A DNA stretch of 16,118 nt from Pseudomonadota bacterium (lineage in GTDB: Bacteria; Myxococcota_A; Polyangia; Fen-1088). This document shows, piece after piece, positions 7,353-15,416 of this stretch; position 1 is the first letter of the stretch, and each line of letters begins with the position of its first letter. A model generated the notes under the pieces. That model saw only the letters and a program-made list of their open reading frames with translations, ran no database searches and had not been told where the DNA came from. The stretch covers positions 1 to 16,118 of the forward strand of contig JAEXQJ010000094.1 of assembly GCA_023438785.1 (NCBI GenBank). The letters are read 5' to 3'. The position numbers and the translations under genes were made by a program.

Positions 7353-9308
7353 CTATTGGCCCGTTCGCTGCATGCTCGCCTGAAGCTGGGCGAGCTGAGC
7401 GCGAGCCGCGGCCAGCTCGGCTTCTAATGTAGGCACGCGGGCCGCGGCGAGCACGGTGGCGTCGTACTGGGCTTGCATGGTGGCCAGTCTCTCGTAGACC
7501 TCTTCCGGATCCGGCGCTTCGACGCGCAGCTCGGCCAGATGGGCGGCGGCTTGATCAGCCAAGCGCACCTGTTCCTCAAGCTGGGCCAAGCGCCCGGCGA
7601 TGAGCTTGCGGGCGCGTTCGGTCTCATCGCGCAGATGCAGAGAATCGGCCAGGCGGCGCTCGGCCTCGGCGATCTGAGAGCGCAACTCTTCCACCTCGGC
7701 CTGCTGGCTGGCCACCTGCTCGCGAAGCGCCTCCACCTCACCCGCATTCGCGGCCTGGGCCTCGCCCTGGGCCTGCGCCTTGCGCTCGGCCTCTGCCTGG
7801 GTGCGCTGCAGGCGCATCATCTGGCCTTCCAACTCGGCGAGCCGTGATCGTCGTTCGCGGTCCGCCGCCTCCACCTCGGTCACGGTCTGGCGCAGCCGCG
7901 CGCCCTCCTGCTGGCAGTCGGCCAATTGCTTTTCCGCCTTGCCCAGGTCCTCTTCCAACTCCACCACCAGGCTCGACTGCTCGTTGAGGGCGTCACGCAG
8001 GCGCGCCACCTCGTCCAGGTGGACCGCGGCCGCGCGCTGGAATTCCTCCAGGGCCTGCTCGCGCGACTGCAACGCGGCGAGCAGCTCATCGCGGCTGGGT
8101 CCTGGCGCGGGTGGCGGGGCCTGGCGCAGCTCAGTCAGCTCGGCCTTCAGACGCGACGCTTCGTCCTCCGCCGCGTCCGCGCGCCAAAGGGCCTCTTGGC
8201 GGGCCGCTTCCAGGGTCGCGATGCGATCGTCACGCTCGGAAAGTGCCGACTCGCGCTCGGCCAGGGTCGCCTCCCGGCGTCGCAGCTCTTGTGACAGCTC
8301 GGGTCCGGGCTCCCTTTCCGTCTCGCGCAGGCCCGTGGTCAGGCGCTGCGCCAGGGCGGTCATGTCCTCTGTGGTCTTGCGGGTCAGCCGGACCACCGAT
8401 TCATCTGCCTCGATGAGGGCCCGGCGCAGCCGCCGGACTTCCTCGTCCAACTCGGCCTTGGACTCGGCCGTGCGTCGGACGCGGGCGCGCAGCTCCTCGA
8501 TCTCCTCTGTCTGGGCGCGCGAGACGCGCAGCAAACCCTCGGCCTGGCCTTGGGCATCAGCCAGCTTCTGACGCAGCTCATTCAGGGGCGCATCGGAAGC
8601 CTTCGTCGCAGGCGCGCTAGGCGCAACGGGCTTGGCTTCCGGCTTGGCCTCGGCGGGGGCCAGGGCAGCGGGCGGAACCTGGACCAGGGCGTAGCCCAGG
8701 GCGACCGAGCCGTCCTCGCCAGCCACCGCGATGTAGTGGGTTGGCTCATCCGTTTCGGCGAGCGCGGGATCCGCCTCCACGCGCATCTCCGCGGCGGCCT
8801 CGTCGAATTCCGCAATCCCGAAGGCCGCGAAGGGCGTCTGCCCGAACATGCGGACCTTGGCGAAATGGGGGTTCAGCCGATCAATGAGATCGAAGTAACC
8901 CATGCCGGTGCCGCCCTCGCGATCGCCGTTGGCCACCACGCAGGCCAACTGCCCGCCCGGCGCCAGCAGCCCCTTGGCAGCCTCCAGCTTGAGGGGACCG
9001 CGGCCCTGCAGCAGCGGCAGCGCCTCGGGCACCAGGACCACATCGAAGGGGCCTGCTGCCTCCAGGGCGGCTTGACTGAGGTTGGTGAAGCTGAGGCCGC
9101 TCTCGCGGTGGGAGGTGCGCGCCCGAGCAATCTCACCTGCCTCGCCCGCGCCGGTTACGCTTTGCGCACCCAACCGAGCGAGCTGAGCCGCGCCCTCGCC
9201 CGTGCCACACCCCAGCTCCAAAACCCGCCGTCCAGTCAAGAGGGGACGCAAGTAGCTGTAGACAGCCGAGCGGCAAGCGCCGCCATAAGACAAGGGTTGG
9301 TCGGCCAT
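7353..9308 (-). CDS. SAM methyltransferase-like domain fused to a long coiled coil
   Basis: A 651-residue protein. The N-terminal domain (about 1-210) is a class I SAM-dependent methyltransferase fold: motif I VLELGCGTGEG at 29-39, FDVVLVPEALPLL at 88-100 and LLAPGGQLACVV at 114-125. A Pro/Ala/Lys linker (about 212-240) leads to roughly 400 residues of charged, Ala/Glu/Arg-rich heptad sequence (242 to the end) predicted as coiled coil. No membrane segment is visible. Methylation target is unknown; the coiled coil suggests a structural or scaffold role. The acidic residue after motif I that usually binds SAM ribose is not obvious, so catalysis is uncertain. The start at 9308 begins the conserved domain; a 55-codon upstream extension of the frame is rejected. 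A TATAGT -10 element lies 9 bases before the ATG. It is divergent from rpmE. Confidence 0.85.
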   Translation of the reverse strand: MADQPLSYGGACRSAVYSYLRPLLTGRRVLELGCGTGEGAAQLARLGAQSVTGAGEAGEIARARTSHRESGLSFTNLSQAALEAAGPFDVVLVPEALPLLQGRGPLKLEAAKGLLAPGGQLACVVANGDREGGTGMGYFDLIDRLNPHFAKVRMFGQTPFAAFGIAEFDEAAAEMRVEADPALAETDEPTHYIAVAGEDGSVALGYALVQVPPAALAPAEAKPEAKPVAPSAPATKASDAPLNELRQKLADAQGQAEGLLRVSRAQTEEIEELRARVRRTAESKAELDEEVRRLRRALIEADESVVRLTRKTTEDMTALAQRLTTGLRETEREPGPELSQELRRREATLAERESALSERDDRIATLEAARQEALWRADAAEDEASRLKAELTELRQAPPPAPGPSRDELLAALQSREQALEEFQRAAAVHLDEVARLRDALNEQSSLVVELEEDLGKAEKQLADCQQEGARLRQTVTEVEAADRERRSRLAELEGQMMRLQRTQAEAERKAQAQGEAQAANAGEVEALREQVASQQAEVEELRSQIAEAERRLADSLHLRDETERARKLIAGRLAQLEEQVRLADQAAAHLAELRVEAPDPEEVYERLATMQAQYDATVLAAARVPTLEAELAAARAQLAQLQASMQRTGQ

Positions 9309-9317
9309 GTGCGGCGG

Positions 9318-9345
9318 ACTATACAATCCTGACCTCAGCCCGCAA
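9318..9345 (-). promoter_or_regulatory. Promoter of the methyltransferase/coiled-coil gene
   Basis: On the minus strand TTGCGG (9345-9340) and TATAGT (9323-9318) are separated by 16 bases. The -10 matches 5 of 6 consensus positions. Its end is 9 bases from the ATG at 9308, so the transcript would be nearly leaderless, in keeping with the absence of a Shine-Dalgarno sequence. Confidence 0.5.
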
Positions 9346-9432
9346 ATTGCCCTTTTTCCGAATCTCGGGGAGCAATTAGGGGCCAACAGGGCGGAACGGG
9401 GCCTTCTGCACCCACATTTTTCGCGATGCTGC

Positions 9433-9461
9433 TTGCCCCGAGCCCCGGAGGCGACTATAAA
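9433..9461 (+). promoter_or_regulatory. rpmE sigma-70-type promoter
   Basis: TTGCCC (9433-9438) and TATAAA (9456-9461) are separated by exactly 17 bases. Transcription would start near 9468, giving a leader of about 20 bases before the rpmE ATG at 9490. Since prfA follows rpmE by only 39 bases, this promoter probably serves both. Confidence 0.65.
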
Positions 9462-9489
9462 GCCCTGCTCCAAGCGAGGTTCCTAAGCT

Positions 9490-9717
9490 ATGCCGAAGAA
9501 GGGGATTCACCCGGCGTATAAGCCCGCCGTCATCAGTTGCGCCTGCGGCAACAAAGTGGAGACGTTCTCCACGCGCGGCGATTTCATGGTCGATATCTGC
9601 TCCGCCTGCCATCCGTTCTACACGGGCAAGCAGAAGTTCCTCGACACGGGCGGGCGTATCGAGCGCTTCAACAAGAAGTACGGCAAGAAGACCCCGCCGG
9701 CTTCGTCGGCGACCTAA
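9490..9717 (+). CDS. rpmE: 50S ribosomal protein L31, zinc-binding type
   Basis: A 75-residue ribosomal protein of the large subunit that contributes to the bridge between subunits. MPKKGIHPAYKPAV opens the protein and the zinc-binding cysteines are present at 17, 19, 37 and 40 (SCACGN and DICSACHPFYTG). This marks it as the zinc-containing C+ form and not the zinc-independent paralogue. Length is normal. GAGG at 9476-9479 precedes the ATG by 10 bases. It has its own promoter just upstream and leads into prfA after 39 bases, a common rpmE-prfA gene order. Confidence 0.97.
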   Translation: MPKKGIHPAYKPAVISCACGNKVETFSTRGDFMVDICSACHPFYTGKQKFLDTGGRIERFNKKYGKKTPPASSAT

Positions 9718-9730
9718 TCGGCTGCGGCAG

Positions 9731-9749
9731 GCGGGCCTTCGGGGCCCGC
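9731..9749 (+). promoter_or_regulatory. Hairpin between rpmE and prfA
   Basis: A perfect 7-bp G/C stem (gcgggcc/ggcccgc) closes a ttcgg loop. It lies entirely in the 39-base gap and ends 7 bases before the prfA ATG, where a Shine-Dalgarno sequence would be expected but none is seen. It could attenuate transcription, stabilise the rpmE mRNA end, or control prfA translation. No T-run follows. Confidence 0.5.
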
Positions 9750-9756
9750 ACGCATC

Positions 9757-10836
9757 ATGCTTGACGTACTGCTGCTCGGTAAGCTGACGGCGATTGAGGC
9801 CCGCTTCGAAGAGCTGGCGGCCAAGCTGTCCGACCCGGAGGTCCTTGGACGGCCACAGGCTGTCCAGAAGCTGGGCAAGGAGCACTCCGATCTGCGCGAG
9901 CTGGTGGAGACGTTCCGCGTCTATCGGGATGCCTCGCGACGCATCGCGGATGCCCGCGAGCTCCAGAAGGATCCGGAGATGCGCGACTTGGCGCGCGCTG
10001 AAGAGGTGGAGCTGCAGGACGAGCAGGGCCGGCTCGAGGAGCGGCTCAAGCTCCTGCTGCTGCCCAAGGATCCCAACGACGAGAAGAGCATCCTTCTCGA
10101 GATCCGCGCCGGCACAGGAGGCGAGGAGGCGGCGCTCTTCGCGTCCGACCTCTTCCGCATGTACAGCCGTTTTGCGGAGCGCCTGCGTTGGAAGGTGGAA
10201 GTGGTCACGATGTCGAGCGCCTCGGCGGGCGGCATTAAGGAAGTGGTGGCCAACATCGAGGGCAAGGGCGCCTATTCGCAGCTCAAGTACGAATCGGGCG
10301 TGCACCGGGTGCAACGCGTGCCCGCCACCGAGGCTCAGGGCCGCATCCACACCTCCACCGCCACCGTGGCCATCATGCCGGAGGCCGAGGACGTGGACGT
10401 GGTCATCGATCCCAAGGACCTCAAGATCGAGGTCATGCGCTCGGGCGGCCCGGGCGGCCAGTCGGTCAACACCACCGACTCGGCGGTGCGCATCCACCAC
10501 ATCCCCACCGGCATGTTCGTGCACTGCCAGCAGGAGAAGAGCCAGCACAAGAACAAGGCCATGGCCATGAAGCTGCTGCGCTCGCGCTTGTACGAGATCG
10601 AGCTGGAGAAGCAGAACGCGGCCGAGCGCGACGCCCGCCGCAGCCAGATCGGCTCGGGCGATCGGTCCGAAAAGATCCGCACCTACAACTTCCCCCAGGA
10701 CCGCCTGACCGATCACCGCATCGGCTACACCCGCCACAACCTGCCCGGCCTCATGGACGGCGATCTGGCGGACGTCATCCAGAGCCTGCGCGCGCACTTC
10801 CAGGCCGAGGCGCTGAAGCAGGCCAGCAGCTCCTAA
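9757..10836 (+). CDS. prfA: Peptide chain release factor 1
   Basis: A 359-residue class I release factor that recognises UAA and UAG in the ribosomal A site and triggers peptidyl-tRNA hydrolysis. The anticodon-like tripeptide is PAT at residues 189-191, the RF1 type (RF2 has SPF). The catalytic GGQ is at 233-235 within SGGPGGQSVNTTDSAVRIHH, and the N-terminal helical domain is complete. The RF1 tail with GSGDRSEKIRTYNFPQDRLTDHRIG is present. No prmC (the methyltransferase that modifies the GGQ glutamine and often follows prfA) is next; an FmdB-type gene follows after 169 bases. The start at 9757 matches the usual N-terminus. Confidence 0.97.
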   Translation: MLDVLLLGKLTAIEARFEELAAKLSDPEVLGRPQAVQKLGKEHSDLRELVETFRVYRDASRRIADARELQKDPEMRDLARAEEVELQDEQGRLEERLKLLLLPKDPNDEKSILLEIRAGTGGEEAALFASDLFRMYSRFAERLRWKVEVVTMSSASAGGIKEVVANIEGKGAYSQLKYESGVHRVQRVPATEAQGRIHTSTATVAIMPEAEDVDVVIDPKDLKIEVMRSGGPGGQSVNTTDSAVRIHHIPTGMFVHCQQEKSQHKNKAMAMKLLRSRLYEIELEKQNAAERDARRSQIGSGDRSEKIRTYNFPQDRLTDHRIGYTRHNLPGLMDGDLADVIQSLRAHFQAEALKQASSS

Positions 10837-10846
10837 GTCCGCCGTC

Positions 10847-10875
10847 TCTGGCACTCTCTGCTGGTGAGCGCCAGA
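10847..10875 (+). promoter_or_regulatory. CIRCE-like inverted repeat (possible HrcA operator) or prfA terminator
   Basis: An inverted repeat, ctggcactc - 9 bases - gagcgccag, extended by one further t/a pair, with one internal mismatch. It matches the CIRCE consensus TTAGCACTC-N9-GAGTGCTAA at 13 of 18 positions with exactly the 9-base spacer. GCACTC and GAG are intact. It lies 11 bases after the prfA stop and about 70 bases before a TTGACA promoter of the FmdB-groES-groEL genes. The alternative is a plain terminator for prfA, though no T-run follows. Confidence 0.4.
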
Positions 10876-10946
10876 CGTCCATGGACTGGCTAAGTAGCTG
10901 AACGCAAAGGAGAATGCGGCCGCGTTTCGGCGCTCATGAGGTCTCC

Positions 10947-10974
10947 TTGACAGCTCATTTTGCGTGCTTAACCT
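10947..10974 (+). promoter_or_regulatory. Candidate promoter of the zinc-ribbon/groESL genes
   Basis: A consensus -35 TTGACA (10947-10952) is followed after 16 bases by TAACCT (10969-10974), which keeps the conserved T, A and final T of the -10 element. The expected start near 10981 lies about 25 bases before the ATG at 11006. No comparable promoter is visible in the 84 bases before groES, which supports one operon. Confidence 0.5.
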
Positions 10975-11005
10975 TACGGCCGTCCCGGGGAACCAAGGAG
11001 TCAAG

Positions 11006-11290
11006 ATGCCGGTCTACGAGTACGAATGCAGTGCGTGTAGCCACCGTTTCGAAGAGTGGCAGAAGATCTCCGACGACCCGATCAAGGTTTGCCCCAAGTG
11101 CCACGCCCCCAAGGTCGAGCGACTCATCAGCCAGACATCCTTCCAACTGAAGGGCGGCGGCTGGTACGGCGATCTGTACGCCAGCAAGAAGCCAGGCAGC
11201 TCTGGCAGCGGCAGCAGCGGGGCGTCGGGGTCGGGTGGTAGCTCGGGCGGGGGTGCGAGCAAGAGCGGAAGCTCCGCTGCCGCCGCCTAA
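11006..11290 (+). CDS. FmdB-type zinc-ribbon protein
   Basis: A 94-residue protein. The N-terminus MPVYEYECSACSHRFEEW and the later VCPKCHAPKVERLIS form the CxxC...CxxC zinc ribbon (Cys8, 11, 29, 32) of the FmdB/CxxC_CxxC_SSSS family. A low-complexity Ser/Gly/Ala tail (from about residue 63, with GSSGSGSSGASGSGG) is typical of the family. Biochemical function is unknown; the name FmdB comes from a proposed regulator of formamidase. The ATG at 11006 is chosen because AAGGAG lies 5 bases upstream and the zinc ribbon begins right after it. The upstream frame extension to 10964 would overlap the promoter. It stands 84 bases before groES on the same strand, suggesting co-regulation with the chaperonin. 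Confidence 0.9.
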   Translation: MPVYEYECSACSHRFEEWQKISDDPIKVCPKCHAPKVERLISQTSFQLKGGGWYGDLYASKKPGSSGSGSSGASGSGGSSGGGASKSGSSAAAA

Positions 11291-11374
11291 CTGTTCAGTC
11301 CTTTCAATCCAGTCTTTCGTCCAGCCCGGCCGAACGAGCACGGGAGGGATCTGAGGAACTCAAGGAGGAGACCG

Positions 11375-11662
11375 ATGAAGGTTCGACCACTTTACGATCG
11401 CATTTTGGTCAGGCGCGTCGAGGAAGAGCAGAAGACCGCGGGCGGCCTGTTCATTCCCGACACGGCCAAGGAGAAGCCCCAGCAGGGCATCGTGGTGTCC
11501 ACGGGCAACGGCAAGGTCCAGGAGGACGGGTCGCTGCGCAAGCTGGAGGTCAAAGCAGGGGACAAGATCCTGTTCGCCAAGTACTCGGGGAACGAGATCA
11601 AGATCGAGGGATCGGAGCACCTGATTTTGCGCGAGGACGACATCCTCGGCGTTTTGGAATAG
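11375..11662 (+). CDS. groES: Co-chaperonin GroES (Hsp10)
   Basis: A 95-residue subunit of the heptameric lid that closes the GroEL folding chamber. MKVRPLYDRILVRRVEEE, the mobile loop QKTAGGLFIPDTAKEKPQQG (about 20-39, with the GGLFIP-type GroEL contact) and the closing EHLILREDDILGVLE are all present. Length is normal. A strong AAGGAGGAG lies just before the ATG. groEL follows after 18 bases. No CIRCE element is present in the immediate upstream gap. Confidence 0.98.
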   Translation: MKVRPLYDRILVRRVEEEQKTAGGLFIPDTAKEKPQQGIVVSTGNGKVQEDGSLRKLEVKAGDKILFAKYSGNEIKIEGSEHLILREDDILGVLE

Positions 11663-11680
11663 GCAGGAAAGGAAGCGACA

Positions 11681-13321
<1,641 letters not shown>

Positions 13322-13396
13322 GCAAGACGGCCGCGAGCCGACGCTGCGATCGGCGCCGGGCTAGCAGCCGTGATGAAAGCCGGACCGAGCCGCTCG

Positions 13397-13489
13397 GAGC
13401 GGAGCCGGGCCGGAGGCGAGGAGACGCTCGCTTGGATGCCACTGGTATTCAAGCGAGCGACGCCGCCACAGTCGGGCCCGAACCCGCTC
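13397..13489 (+). repeat. Long nested inverted repeat after groEL, probable terminator or structured RNA
   Basis: Four nested stems can be drawn by eye. They are gagcgg/ccgctc (13397-13402 with 13484-13489), cgggcc/ggcccg (13406-13411 with 13475-13480), ggaggcg/cgccgcc with one mismatch (13412-13418 with 13461-13467), and an apical 16-bp stem with G-T pairs and a 3-base loop (13425-13440 with 13444-13459; outer part cgctcgcttg/caagcgagcg). Together about 34 base pairs in 93 bases, starting 76 bases after the groEL stop. No T-run follows. It may end groEL transcription, stabilise the mRNA, or belong to the adjoining repeat. No protein is encoded here. Confidence 0.65.
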
Positions 13490-13556
13490 GAACCAGGAAC
13501 CTCCGCCACGGGCGGCTGGAGCACCTAACGATTCGAAGGCCGAGCGAGACCGCGGA

Positions 13557-13665
13557 GATGCGAGCGGCGCGAGGAGAGGCTCGACGTCTTTGATCGACGA
13601 GCAACGAAGAAATGCGCCGGCAGATCCGCGTTCCGCGGCCGATCTAGACTATTCGAGGCTCTAGG
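13557..13665. repeat. Intergenic structured repeat, copy B
   Basis: The second copy of the repeat at bases 1-120. Bases 13581-13609 match 37-65 at 27 of 29 positions, and similarity extends to aggctctag at the right end, just before the stop codon of the minus-strand gene at 13666. The hairpin at about 13622-13645 (agat-ccgcg-ttc-cgcgg-ccg-atct) corresponds to ggt-c-cgcg-tttt-cgcg-acc in copy A. The stem is kept although bases differ. The left limit is unclear; it may reach back to about 13526. Together with the nested hairpin at 13397-13489 it fills the 344-base gap between groEL and the next gene. Confidence 0.72.
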
Positions 13666-14010
13666 CTAGCCCTCGTCGTCGGCGCCGCCCTCGTCCTCGC
13701 CCGCCTCGGGCTCCGTGCTGGTCGCCATCTTGGGATACCAGCCCTCGAAGATATCCGTGATCTGGCGGGCCTGCTTCTCGCTAGAGACGTTGAACGACGA
13801 TTGTTTGCGGTAGGCGCCCTTGAACTTCTTGAAGCGCACGATGGCGATCTTCGGCGCACGGAACTTGCCGCTCGTGCGATCCAGCTCTTGGTACAGGAAC
13901 ATCAGCGTGGCCCACGAGCCCTTGGTCAGGACGGCCTTGTCCAGCTGCTTGCGGACCAGAACGCCTTCGTCTTCGTAGTCGTAGGTCAACTCATCCAGGG
14001 TCTCGGCCAT
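13666..14010 (-). CDS. Conserved small protein, function unknown
   Basis: A 114-residue soluble protein without signal peptide or membrane segment. The core (about 25-90) alternates short strands and basic stretches (KGSWATLMFLYQELD, PKIAIVRFKKFKGAYRKQ, SSFNVSSEKQARQITDIFEGW). Its end is strongly acidic and Gly-rich. The strand-rich basic core followed by a helix recalls PC4-like nucleic-acid-binding folds, but this is only an impression and no family is assigned. GAGGAG precedes the ATG by 5 bases. The start is separated by a single base from the stop of the PilZ gene, so it is the last gene of a lipoprotein-PilZ operon. The repeat copy at 13557-13665 abuts its 3' end. Confidence 0.8.
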   Translation of the reverse strand: MAETLDELTYDYEDEGVLVRKQLDKAVLTKGSWATLMFLYQELDRTSGKFRAPKIAIVRFKKFKGAYRKQSSFNVSSEKQARQITDIFEGWYPKMATSTEPEAGEDEGGADDEG

Positions 14011-14011
14011 A

Positions 14012-14401
14012 TCAACTCCTCACGTGTGCGCCGGGGATCTTGCGACCACCCCGGGTCAGTTCGCGCAGGCTGCTCGCCAGCGAGCGGCGTGTTTCTTCGG
14101 GCAGTCGGGTGAAGGCGATGCCCATGCCGGCGGCGGTGACGTCGGTCCCGCGGGTGACCCACGCGACCCGTCCCGTGGCCGTGAGCACCTGGCCCGTGCC
14201 CAAGGAAATGTCCAGGCTCAGCTCCTCGCCCACCTCGAACAGGAGGTCGGAGCGCAGGAACGCCCCGCCCTCGGACAGGTCGAGCGAATCCAAGCGAATG
14301 CCCGCCTCGACTTTGTTGCCCGCGGCCCGCACCACCACGGGAATCAGCGTCTCCCGGCGGGAAAACCGCCGCGTCTCGCGGCGACCGGGGCTGGAGGTCA
14401 C
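14012..14401 (-). CDS. PilZ domain protein (cyclic di-GMP binding)
   Basis: A 129-residue single-domain protein. Both halves of the cyclic di-GMP binding signature are present: an RxxxR run near the N-terminus (RRFSRRE, about residues 11-17) and DLSEGG at 41-46 (the D/NxSxxG motif). They are followed by the beta-barrel strands (EELSLDISLGTGQVLTATGRV, AAGMGIAFTRL). It therefore probably senses cyclic di-GMP in the cytosol; the downstream partner is unknown. I chose GTG at 14401, which overlaps the lipoprotein stop by 4 bases (GTGA). A longer frame to 14491 would run into the lipoprotein gene and has non-family N-terminal sequence. One base separates its stop from the next gene's ATG. Confidence 0.88.
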   Translation of the reverse strand: MTSSPGRRETRRFSRRETLIPVVVRAAGNKVEAGIRLDSLDLSEGGAFLRSDLLFEVGEELSLDISLGTGQVLTATGRVAWVTRGTDVTAAGMGIAFTRLPEETRRSLASSLRELTRGGRKIPGAHVRS

Positions 14402-15288
14402 GGATGCAGTTCCACGACCGCCGAGGAGCGAGTCTCGACGGAAACGCGGGTGGGCTGACCGTCCGCGATCAGCACACGACTGTCGCGCCACACCGCCTCG
14501 AAGGCGACCGGAACCCCTCCGGCCGAGGCCACCAGTCGGGCCAGCATGGCGTGCGGCACCACGACCCAGCCACCCGCACCAGCAGGACAGGCAAGCGCCA
14601 CCGGGGCGCCGTAGGGTCGAATTTCCAGGAAAGTCTTGGCCGGACCAGCCACCAGAAGAACCAGGTTCCCCGAGGCGTCCAGGTGACTGGTGTTGGTCAG
14701 GGGCGCCTGGTTCTGATCGAAAACCCGCGGCACACCGGCCACGCTCAGATTGGCGGTCACTGGCTTGTCGTCCGCGCCCGGCACGTCCACCGACAGGGCC
14801 GAGGGAACGGAGTCGATGTCCATGGGGCCCGCCTCGGCGATGACCCCGCCCACCACCTCACCCAGGGGCGGGTAGACGCGCGGAGCGGGCTTGATGGCCG
14901 CCGCCGCATCGAGGGTGACCGCCACACCGCCCAGTTCCTGTAGATCGACCGAGCCGCCGGCCGCGCGCAGATTGCGGGCCGTGCCCGAGACGTCGCGCAA
15001 CTCGCAGGTGGTCTCGGGGGCGGGCGCGGTCAGGGGGTCCACCACGCCCAGCACGTCGGCCGCCGAGATCTCGGTCACGTCGGCCCTGAAGGCCAGTACC
15101 GAAACGGCGGGAGCGCCGGAGTTGGGCATGTCGATGCGCACCGAAACCTCAGCCACGCGCTGGCTGACCGGCGCGGTGGGATCCTTGCGCGCATTCCCGT
15201 CGCAGCCCGCCGCCAAGGCCAAGGCCGCGGCCAGCGCAGACCAGCCCCGAACGGAGCCAGCGCGGGTGTGTGCAGGTGCGAAGGTCAT
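14398..15288 (-). CDS. Putative lipoprotein, function unknown
   Basis: A 296-residue protein with a hydrophobic signal segment and a lipobox ALAAGC with the acylated cysteine at residue 29, followed by DGNARKD. It should be lipid-anchored to the envelope; Asp at +2 would favour inner-membrane retention by the E. coli rule, which may not apply here. The rest is rich in Ala, Val, Pro and Gly with many predicted strands (ASGNLVLLVAGPAKTFLEIR), resembling secreted beta-sandwich domains, but I recognise no family. It is the first gene of an operon with the PilZ gene (4-base overlap) and a small conserved protein. The promoter at 15310-15315 lies upstream. Confidence 0.8.
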   Translation of the reverse strand: MTFAPAHTRAGSVRGWSALAAALALAAGCDGNARKDPTAPVSQRVAEVSVRIDMPNSGAPAVSVLAFRADVTEISAADVLGVVDPLTAPAPETTCELRDVSGTARNLRAAGGSVDLQELGGVAVTLDAAAAIKPAPRVYPPLGEVVGGVIAEAGPMDIDSVPSALSVDVPGADDKPVTANLSVAGVPRVFDQNQAPLTNTSHLDASGNLVLLVAGPAKTFLEIRPYGAPVALACPAGAGGWVVVPHAMLARLVASAGGVPVAFEAVWRDSRVLIADGQPTRVSVETRSSAVVELHP

Positions 15289-15309
15289 GCTTCTGCCAAT
15301 GAGATGCCG

Positions 15310-15315
15310 ATTATA
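15310..15315 (-). promoter_or_regulatory. -10 element of the lipoprotein-PilZ operon
   Basis: A perfect TATAAT reads on the minus strand, 21 bases upstream of the lipoprotein ATG at 15288, giving an expected leader of about 14 bases. No good -35 hexamer is visible at the usual distance, so an activator or an unusual sigma factor is possible. gatC is transcribed in the other direction from the same 128-base gap. Confidence 0.45.
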
Positions 15316-15416
15316 TGCAGGTTCCTTCGCGTCACGCCAGGGGGCGCCTCAGGTGGCCGCTCGTGCCGCCCCCGCGTACTGAACTCCCTCTCAGATGATG
15401 TTAAAAAGACGACCGA

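Noticed and set aside
10848..10863. A possible sigma-54 promoter (tggcac followed by gctgg)
   Set aside because: The GG to GC distance does not fit the -24/-12 spacing; the same bases are better explained by the CIRCE-like inverted repeat.
9376..11004. A 542-codon minus-strand open frame opposite rpmE and prfA
   Set aside because: Antisense to two universally conserved genes. The translation is Leu/His/Ala-rich low complexity and has no recognisable domain.
10914..11150. A plus-strand frame starting at aaaggagaatg
   Set aside because: Its start is only 1-2 bases from the AGGAG, it overlaps the FmdB gene in another frame, and the translation is an Arg/Ser-rich string.
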